Part shown: positions 6,258 to 10,555 of the stretch, piece by piece
Position numbering within the stretch: position 1 is the first letter of the stretch
Layout: every line of letters starts with the position of its first letter
Source: JADLAT01 sp964348795
GTDB lineage: Bacteria > Pseudomonadota > Alphaproteobacteria > Micavibrionales > Micavibrionaceae
NCBI GenBank assembly: GCA_964348795.1
Contig: CAYGDY010000024.1
Coordinates: forward strand, 1-10,555
Direction: 5' to 3'
DNA length: 10,555 nt
Translations under genes and position numbers: made by a program
The notes under the pieces: model-generated
Told to the model about the DNA's origin: nothing
What the model saw: only the letters and a program-made list of their open reading frames with translations
Databases searched by the model: none

Positions 6258-7730
6258 ATGAAAGACATGGATTTTCGCCTTTTTGTGGTGCTGTGGAACC
6301 AGCGCATGGGGCAGGGCACCCCGCGTCACCACCTGAAAATGGCGGTGTGGCTCGAGGAGGCTTGGGTGCGCAAGGACAGGCGGCTCTTGATGATGGCGTT
6401 TCGCTCCAGCGGCAAAAGCACGATTGTAGGGCTGTTTTGCGCGTGGCTCCTCTATCGCACGCCGGAATTGCGGATTTTGGTGCTGTCGTCCGATGAGGCG
6501 CTGGCGGGCAAGATGGTGCGGCAGGTCAAGCGGATCATCGAAAAACACCCGCTCACGCTCCGTCTGAAACCCGACAAGGCGGACCAGTGGGCGAGCGACC
6601 GGTTCACCGTGCGCAGACTGCTGGAACTGCGGGATCCGTCGATGCTGGCGCGCGGGATCTCGGCCAATATCACGGGAAGCCGGTCCGATGTGGTGATCTG
6701 CGATGATGTGGAGGTGCCGGTGACCTGCGACACGCCGGAAAAACGCGTGCATTTGCGCGAGCGTCTGGCAGAAATGGCGTATGTGCTGGTGCCGGATGGC
6801 ACGCAGTTATATGTAGGCACACCGCACAGTTTTTATTCGATCTATGCGGACAGCCCCCGCCCTGAAGTCGGCGAAACCGCGCCCTTTTTAGAAGGGTTCA
6901 AGCGGTTCAGACTGCCTGTACTGGATGGGGAAGGGCACAGCGCGTGGCCGGAGCGGTTCTCGCTGGAAGAGATCGCCCGTATGAAGCGCGCCACGGGCCC
7001 CCATAAATTTGCCTCCCAGATGCTATTGGAGCCTTTGAACATCGCGCAAGGGCGGCTGGATCCTTCGGCGCTGTGGTTTTATGACAGCTCCACGGCATAT
7101 TTGCGGGAACTGAACCGGCTGGAGATTGACAACACGGAAATGGTCAGCGTCAGCGCATGGTGGGACCCTGCCTTTGGCAATGGCACAGGGGACGGAAGCG
7201 TCTTTGCCGTGGTCTATACGGATGTGGAAGGGTTTTACTGGCTCCACAAGCTGGCGTATCTGCGGGTGGATCCGCTGTCGGTGCAAGACCCCGCCACCCA
7301 GCAATGCGGCGCCGTGGCGATGTGGGCCAAGCTGTTGAACCTGCCGTGTGTGACGCTGGAAATCAACGGGATCGGAAAATTCCTGCCTGCGATTTTACAA
7401 CGGGAACTGGCGGTGCGCAAAGTCCCCTGCGCGGTGAAGGAGATCACCTCGCGCCGGCCCAAGGACTTGCGGATCCTGGAAGCGTTTGACGCCGTGCTGG
7501 CGGCCCGTGCTCTGCGCGTCCACCAAAGCGTGCGGGAGACCCCCTTTATCACGGAAATGCAGGAATGGCGGCCGGGCGGGCGGGGCCGTGATGATGGGCT
7601 GGACGCCGTCGCAGGGGCTTTGAGTCAGGAGCCCGTGCGGATTGATCGCGGCGCGCGGGCCAAGGGCGGGCAGAACTGGATCAAGGGCGCGAAGGCGCAC
7701 AAGGCCGGAGCAGGGGAATTTGGGGTTTAA
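6258..7730 (+). CDS. Phage terminase large subunit, T7 gp19-like
   Basis: 490 residues. ATG 6258 has AGGGAG (6245-6250) 7 bases upstream. This is the DNA-packaging motor: an ATPase that drives DNA into the prohead and a nuclease that cuts the concatemer. Walker A is AFRSSGKST (47-55), Walker B is DVVICDDVE (144-152) preceded by ANITGSRS, and the coupling motif is YVGTPH (185-190); spacing and wording match T7 gp19 (its equivalents read AFRGIGKS, GQLTGSRADIIIADDVEIP and YLGTP). The RNase H-like nuclease shows WWDPAFGNGTGDGS (301-314, Asp-303), TLEINGIGK (366-374, Glu-369) and RDDGLDAVAGAL (444-455, Asp-446/449), so all acidic residues are present. The C-terminus is short and basic. The product appears intact, although no capsid or portal gene is in the window. 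47 bases separate it from the lysin, so co-transcription is likely. Fifty bases of its 3' part recur at 9384-9433. Confidence 0.95.
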   Translation: MKDMDFRLFVVLWNQRMGQGTPRHHLKMAVWLEEAWVRKDRRLLMMAFRSSGKSTIVGLFCAWLLYRTPELRILVLSSDEALAGKMVRQVKRIIEKHPLTLRLKPDKADQWASDRFTVRRLLELRDPSMLARGISANITGSRSDVVICDDVEVPVTCDTPEKRVHLRERLAEMAYVLVPDGTQLYVGTPHSFYSIYADSPRPEVGETAPFLEGFKRFRLPVLDGEGHSAWPERFSLEEIARMKRATGPHKFASQMLLEPLNIAQGRLDPSALWFYDSSTAYLRELNRLEIDNTEMVSVSAWWDPAFGNGTGDGSVFAVVYTDVEGFYWLHKLAYLRVDPLSVQDPATQQCGAVAMWAKLLNLPCVTLEINGIGKFLPAILQRELAVRKVPCAVKEITSRRPKDLRILEAFDAVLAARALRVHQSVRETPFITEMQEWRPGGRGRDDGLDAVAGALSQEPVRIDRGARAKGGQNWIKGAKAHKAGAGEFGV

Positions 7731-7777
7731 GTGGAATGAAGGTTAATGTTTTCTAGAGTTTAAAAGGAGCAATCATC

Positions 7778-8845
7778 ATGAATATTGTATTGGAATCTGT
7801 TTTCGCAAGAAACAGTCATGCCAAGCCGTTCGACGTTAAACAGCTTAAAAAGGCGCTGAACCGACTCGGCTATTATATGCCTCACGAAAAAGACGGCATT
7901 ACTGAACTGCCTGATATGGGGATGGTGAAGGCAATTGAGGCCTTTCAAAAGGATCGTGGTTTGTCGCCTACAGGGTCTGTGAAACCAGATGATCTTACGG
8001 TGAGGGCAATGAATCTGGCTTTGAAAGTAGAGCCGGAGGGGTATTATATCTGGCGGGCGACACCGGATCAGAAGGTGCGTGCGAAACACGCTTCCTATGA
8101 TTATACTGTGCGGTCATGGAGGGATGATCCGGACCCGGGCGATGATTTCGGTTGTCGTTGTTGGGCAGAGCCTGCAACACCATCACAGGCGGCTTGGAAG
8201 ATGACACGGCCTGATTTTTCTGCCATGCCATGGGTGGAGGATGCCGCTCTCAGTATTGCAGGCTATGAGTTGGACAGTTATTGGCCGTATTTGGACACCA
8301 CCAGTGCGATTACCGTAGGTAAGGGAATTAATATTAATCAAAAAAACGTGTTTTTGGCTCTGCCGTGGAAAAAAGAGAGCAGAAATGGTGTGAATGCCAC
8401 CGCTGAAGAAATTGAATTGGGCTACTATGCTCTTCGCGATCATGGAAAGAGTGCAATAGACCGGAATGGAAAAATAAACATCCTTGCCGATCATCAAAAG
8501 AAATGGAGCGGTTTGGTCTTGCCGGATACAGAACGTGACAGGTTGTTTCAGAAAAAAATCCTCGAATTTCATAAAATTTTACAATCGAAATTTTTTGAAT
8601 TTGAAACCTTCCCCCCTGAGGCAAAGTCTGCGTTATTGGATATGGTTTTTAATTTAGGCCAGACACGATTTTCACGGTACAAATGGCCCACTCTTTTTAA
8701 AGCGGTGAGTCAGAGGAATTGGAAGGCTGCTGCCGCACAATCAAAACGAAATATCCCGAATGATAAGACCGATCGGAACCAAAAAACCCATGACAGTTTT
8801 TTAAAAGCCGCAGAATGGGAAGTTTCTGCGCCTGAATACCCTTAA
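7778..8845 (+). CDS. Peptidoglycan-binding / MuF-like / GH24-type lysozyme fusion protein
   Basis: 355 residues; AAGGAG (7764-7769) lies 8 bases before ATG 7778. Residues about 18-80 are a PG_binding_1 domain (DVKQLKKALNRLGYY ... VKAIEAFQKDRGLSPTGSVKPDD). Residues 90-131 (YIWRATPDQKVRAKHASYD ... GCRCWAEP) match the C-terminal signature of phage Mu gpF-like (MuF) minor head proteins. Residues about 155-347 are a lysozyme domain of the GH24/pesticin type: Glu-164, Asp-173 and Thr-179 have the same spacing as T4 lysozyme E11-D20-T26, and SALLDMVFNLG (284-294) and FSRYKWPTLFKA (298-309) fit the conserved C-terminal lobe. The predicted activity is cleavage of the peptidoglycan glycan strand. There is no signal peptide, so it would need a holin, a secretion system or virion packaging. 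From about 8300 the DNA is noticeably more AT-rich than the terminase, suggesting separate acquisition of the lysozyme part. Its stop overlaps that of the minus-strand gene. Confidence 0.85.
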   Translation: MNIVLESVFARNSHAKPFDVKQLKKALNRLGYYMPHEKDGITELPDMGMVKAIEAFQKDRGLSPTGSVKPDDLTVRAMNLALKVEPEGYYIWRATPDQKVRAKHASYDYTVRSWRDDPDPGDDFGCRCWAEPATPSQAAWKMTRPDFSAMPWVEDAALSIAGYELDSYWPYLDTTSAITVGKGININQKNVFLALPWKKESRNGVNATAEEIELGYYALRDHGKSAIDRNGKINILADHQKKWSGLVLPDTERDRLFQKKILEFHKILQSKFFEFETFPPEAKSALLDMVFNLGQTRFSRYKWPTLFKAVSQRNWKAAAAQSKRNIPNDKTDRNQKTHDSFLKAAEWEVSAPEYP

Positions 8846-9339
8846 CGAGGGGAAAGGCGATAAGAATTTTTAGGGGGGGCTTGTTTCGTAAAGGCTTTAA
8901 AATCGCATATTTTCCTTTGTATCGGAATGTCAGAAAAACAGGGGTGTTTGAGAGCAAGGCCTTCAAAAATAAAAAGTCTAAAACTTTGGTAAGTGATATT
9001 TCCAAATTTGGTTTTTGGCATTTCTTTGATGAGGTAACCGTAGGGCGTTTGGGATTCAGAGCTGTATGGCGTGTACAAAGTCTCTATACATTTTAGAAGT
9101 GTGTAGGGTGTGTTCTCAAAGCGGTCTTCATGCATGATATGGCAGGAATCATACGTTTCACCAATGGACCATGCGATGCGGTCGCCCGTGATATAAACAG
9201 AGCCATCAGAAACATCCCATAGGCCGCAAAAAAGCTTGTTTTCAAGCAGGCATCTGTCTGGCGATGGGCCCATCTCTGTCGCCCATATAGGGCGAAGAGG
9301 GCATGCCAGTAGCAAAAAGAGAAGTAAATGTCTGCGCAT
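8842..9339 (-). CDS. Small secreted cysteine-containing protein, unknown function
   Basis: 165 residues from ATG 9339 on the minus strand; the frame is open to 9405 but only through terminase-remnant sequence. The N-terminus MRRHLLLFLLLACPLRPIWA is a signal peptide, with cleavage plausible after IWA (residue 20). LLAC (10-13) could instead be a lipobox, making it a lipoprotein. The mature part has six cysteines (in DRC, LFC, DSC, LKC, HPC and KIC), fitting disulfides in the periplasm. It has a CGLWDVSDGSVYITGDRIAWS segment that looks like beta strands. No family was recognised. GGGGAG lies only one base before the ATG, unusually close. The DNA is AT-rich compared with the terminase. It converges on the lysozyme gene so tightly that the two stop codons share the bases TTAA (8842-8845). 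An inhibitor of the neighbouring lysozyme is an unproven possibility suggested only by position and location. Confidence 0.65.
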   Translation of the reverse strand: MRRHLLLFLLLACPLRPIWATEMGPSPDRCLLENKLFCGLWDVSDGSVYITGDRIAWSIGETYDSCHIMHEDRFENTPYTLLKCIETLYTPYSSESQTPYGYLIKEMPKTKFGNITYQSFRLFIFEGLALKHPCFSDIPIQRKICDFKAFTKQAPPKNSYRLSPR

Positions 9340-9355
9340 GCTCCCCAGTGTACTG

Positions 9356-9439
9356 GTTTTGCATCGGACGGTCAAAGAATGCCTGCGGGAGACCCCCTTT
9401 ATCACGGAAATGCAGGAATGGCGGCCGGGCGGGGCGGAA
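9356..9439 (+). pseudogene. Terminase large subunit fragment
   Basis: Bases 9384-9433 are identical to 7531-7580 inside the terminase gene (50 of 50), coding for RETPFITEMQEWRPGG. Upstream, about 9356-9383 translates to LHRTVKECL, a plausible diverged version of the terminase's LRVHQSV. The copy stops before the catalytic DDGLDA motif, and there is no terminase sequence further upstream because that space is taken by the minus-strand secreted gene. It is a broken fragment, not a gene. Confidence 0.85.
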
Positions 9440-9674
9440 GGCTACGATGTGCGCCACGTCAAAAAGGCGCTGAATAAAATCAAAGTCCCTTCTCCCCTTT
9501 GGGGAGAAGGTGAGGATGAGGGGTTCTTTATCGAGGCTGACCCCTCACCCCCGACCCTCTCCCCAGAGGGGAGAGGGGGCAGGATAAAGAGGCTCTCCCC
9601 AGAGGGGAGAGGGGGCAGGATAAAGAGGGGGCAAAAGCGAGATCAAGCCCGATGATGACACGCTGGAGGCGGGG
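9440..9674 (+). pseudogene. Interrupted peptidoglycan-binding domain remnant
   Basis: 9440-9484 translates to GYDVRHVKKALNKIK, close to FDVKQLKKALNRLG of the lysin PG-binding domain; the 14 bases at 9461-9474 are identical to 7847-7860. After a palindromic element, 9639-9671 translates in another frame to EIKPDDDTLEA, matching SVKPDDLTVRA at the end of the same domain. The middle of the domain (about 40 codons) has been replaced by the element, and the frame is broken. It follows the terminase fragment in frame, without the intergenic gap seen in the intact pair. Confidence 0.7.
9488..9628. repeat. CTCTCCCC/GGGGAGAG palindromic element with 36 bp tandem duplication
   Basis: A perfect 10 bp hairpin CCTTCTCCCC-TTT-GGGGAGAAGG lies at 9488-9510. 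A second, CCCTCTCCCC-AGA-GGGGAGAGGG, lies at 9555-9577. A 36-base unit starting CTCTCCCCAGAGGGGAGAGG is present twice, exactly and in tandem (9557-9592 and 9593-9628). This family differs from the GTCATCCTGA repeats elsewhere in the window and resembles widespread bacterial intergenic palindromes. Here it lies inside a gene remnant. Confidence 0.85.
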
Positions 9675-9707
9675 GTGACGCTATTTTTTTCAAGAAAGGA
9701 AACAACA

Positions 9708-10001
9708 ATGTCTTTGATATCACAGGATTTTGTGTGGTGGGTGACGGCCGTGGATTTGCCTGTGCTGGCGGGGCTGTTTGGCCTGATCTGGCGCACGCGG
9801 GATGAACACCGCAAGGCCATGGATCTGCTGGAGGACACGCTGGAACACCGCTCCAGCCAGCTCAGGGACGCCTTGTCTGCGTTCAAGCTGGAGGTCGCCA
9901 AGACCTATGCCTCCCAGACGGACCTGAAAGATCTGGAGGCGCGGCTGGTCGGGCACTTGCTCCGCATCGAGGCCAAGCTGGATGACTGGATTATCCGATA
10001 A
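9708..10001 (+). CDS. Membrane-anchored coiled-coil protein, possible phage lysis protein
   Basis: 97 residues. ATG 9708 is preferred because AAAGGAAA lies just upstream; a GTG at 9675 is in frame but continues the PG-binding remnant. Residues about 7-24 (DFVWWVTAVDLPVLAGLFGLIW) form one hydrophobic segment. It is followed by Arg-Thr-Arg and a long, highly charged helix (about 27-95) with heptad-like leucines (MDLLEDTL, LRDALSAFKLEV, LKDLEARLVGHLLRIEAKLDDW), so a short N-terminal membrane anchor carrying a cytoplasmic or periplasmic coiled coil is predicted. No family was recognised with certainty. Small anchored coiled-coil proteins next to lysins are often holin accessory or spanin-like proteins, and the remnant lysin domain directly upstream supports a lysis link; this is inference. 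No promoter of its own was found and no terminator follows directly. Confidence 0.7.
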   Translation: MSLISQDFVWWVTAVDLPVLAGLFGLIWRTRDEHRKAMDLLEDTLEHRSSQLRDALSAFKLEVAKTYASQTDLKDLEARLVGHLLRIEAKLDDWIIR

Positions 10002-10018
10002 TATCTATCAATAATATA

Positions 10019-10047
10019 TTGACAGAGGACGGCTTTGTATTTATATG
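10019..10047 (+). promoter_or_regulatory. Consensus sigma-70-type promoter
   Basis: TTGACA (10019-10024), a perfect -35 hexamer, is followed after 17 bases by TATATG (10042-10047) as -10; TTATAT one base earlier is an alternative with a 16-base spacer. The surrounding DNA is AT-rich. Transcription would begin near 10054 and reach the terminator at 10339-10367, giving a transcript of about 310 bases that carries one small gene. Confidence 0.7.
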
Positions 10048-10079
10048 GTAACTTTTAACCCCCATAAAAGGATCTTGAT

Positions 10080-10304
10080 ATGAGTAGCGGCAAGAAAAAA
10101 CAGGAAAAAATCCGCAAAGCGGCAGAATTAAGCCGTAAACACACATTACGGGATCAGTTTCAGCACAATCCCTCGGGCGGCAGTGAGTACGCCAGAAAAT
10201 GTGTGCGTCAGGAACAGGAATATAACAGATGGATTCACAGTGACGAATACAAGGAAGAGCAGAAACAAAAGGCGGAAGAGTCTTTGAAACCCTGGTGGTG
10301 GTGA
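10080..10304 (+). CDS. Small highly charged protein ending in WWW, unknown function
   Basis: 74 residues. AAAGGA (10067-10072) lies 7 bases before ATG 10080. The protein is very hydrophilic: a basic N-terminus (SSGKKKQEKIRKAAELSRKH), a central segment with a conserved-looking SGGSEYARKCVRQEQEYNRW, then an acidic/lysine-rich helix and the C-terminal tail KPWWW. No signal peptide, membrane segment or known DNA-binding motif. It has a consensus promoter 33 bases upstream and a strong intrinsic terminator 34 bases downstream, so it is a self-contained transcription unit. This supports it as a real expressed gene although nothing in it was recognised. The basic start and tryptophan tail could suit nucleic acid or membrane contact; that is speculation. 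Confidence 0.75.
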   Translation: MSSGKKKQEKIRKAAELSRKHTLRDQFQHNPSGGSEYARKCVRQEQEYNRWIHSDEYKEEQKQKAEESLKPWWW

Positions 10305-10338
10305 GTGTAAGGACTTGAAATGTCCTTTGTTTTTTAGG

Positions 10339-10368
10339 ACGGAGCCTTTCAAGGCTCCGTTTTTTTTG
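10339..10368 (+). terminator. Strong intrinsic terminator
   Basis: ACGGAGCC (10339-10346) pairs with GGCTCCGT (10353-10360); the TTTCAA between them forms the loop. It is followed by an unbroken T run to 10367. It ends the transcript of the 74-residue gene. Confidence 0.9.
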
Positions 10369-10375
10369 TCCTTTT

Positions 10376-10434
10376 CTGTCATGCTCGCCGTTTGTGCGGG
10401 GGGCCGGATGCCGGCACGAAGGCGGGCATGACAG
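10376..10434. repeat. CTGTCATGC...GCATGACAG palindrome
   Basis: The left arm CTGTCATGCTCGCC (with GTTTGTGC following) pairs with the right arm GCACGAAGGCGGGCATGACAG apart from a few mismatches, around a GC-rich centre that contains a smaller GCCGGATGCCGGC stem. It is another dispersed intergenic palindrome family, placed directly after the terminator. Confidence 0.8.
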
Positions 10435-10487
10435 GAAGAAAAAGGAAACAATCAAATCCTTTCAAAAGGCCCCAAGGTTTTCGATGT

Positions 10488-10555
10488 CTTGTCATCCTGA
10501 CGCGAAGCGGAAGGATCTTTCTGGCTGGAAAGGGATTCTTCACTGCGTTCAGAAT
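10488..10555. repeat. GTCATCCTGA palindrome copy, cut by window end
   Basis: TTGTCATCCTGACGCGAAGCGG with AAGGATC forms the left arm, and GGGATTCTTCACTGCGTTCAGAAT is the start of the right arm, matching the copies at about 1160, 3475 and 4711. The rest lies beyond the window. Confidence 0.85.

Noticed and set aside
6081..6752. 223-codon open frame antisense to the terminase
   Set aside because: Shadow of a well-supported gene, with its 3' part in repeats.
7778..8845. Calling the lysozyme fusion a true minor head protein
   Set aside because: Only the short C-terminal MuF signature is visible; the catalytic lysozyme domain dominates and no head genes are present.
9557..9628. CRISPR-like array
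   Set aside because: The two 36-base units are directly adjacent with no spacers; it is a tandem duplication of a palindrome.
1..10555. Insertion sequence, integrase, attachment site or tRNA
   Set aside because: No transposase or integrase motifs, no tRNA-like cloverleaf and no clear attachment duplication were seen on reading; the repeats are short non-coding palindromes.

Overview
The window looks like a chromosomal accessory region of a moderately GC-rich Gram-negative bacterium, probably an alphaproteobacterium. This is inferred from the style of the genes and from the very abundant dispersed palindromic repeats with arms like GTCATCCTGA...TCAGGATGAC and GGATTGCTTCGC...CGCAATGAC, which fill almost every intergenic gap. 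No rRNA, tRNA, transposase, integrase or CRISPR array was seen, so the taxon cannot be fixed from this window.

The plus strand carries genes that read like the late end of a T7-type (autographivirus-like) phage genome: a tail fibre/tailspike with a T7 gp17-like N-terminus and a pectate-lyase-type beta-helix (1331-3352), a 95-residue helical protein in the position of the small terminase (4286-4573), a T7 gp19-like large terminase (6258-7730), a peptidoglycan-binding/MuF/GH24 lysozyme protein (7778-8845), and a 97-residue membrane-anchored coiled-coil protein (9708-10001). Head, portal, tail-tube, RNA polymerase and integrase genes are absent, so this is a decayed or domesticated prophage segment, or a scattered phage-derived module.

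Between these genes sit minus-strand genes that do not look like phage morphogenesis: a GNAT acetyltransferase (3599-4207), a predicted HExxH zinc metallopeptidase (4840-6024) and a small secreted cysteine-containing protein (8842-9339). A secreted protein of unknown function opens the window (173-952), and a 74-residue charged protein with its own consensus promoter and strong terminator closes it (10080-10304).

The repeats are organised. Composite palindromes fill 953-1220, 3389-3586, 4600-4839 and 6050-6225. Two of these blocks separate convergent gene pairs, and in both of them the outer end of the palindrome has been amplified into 20-21 bp tandem copies next to a minus-strand stop codon. 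A different palindrome family (9488-9628) interrupts a gene remnant. That remnant joins a 50-base exact copy of the terminase 3' region (9384-9433) to a broken peptidoglycan-binding domain resembling the start of the neighbouring lysin, which shows that the terminase-lysin segment was duplicated or rearranged.
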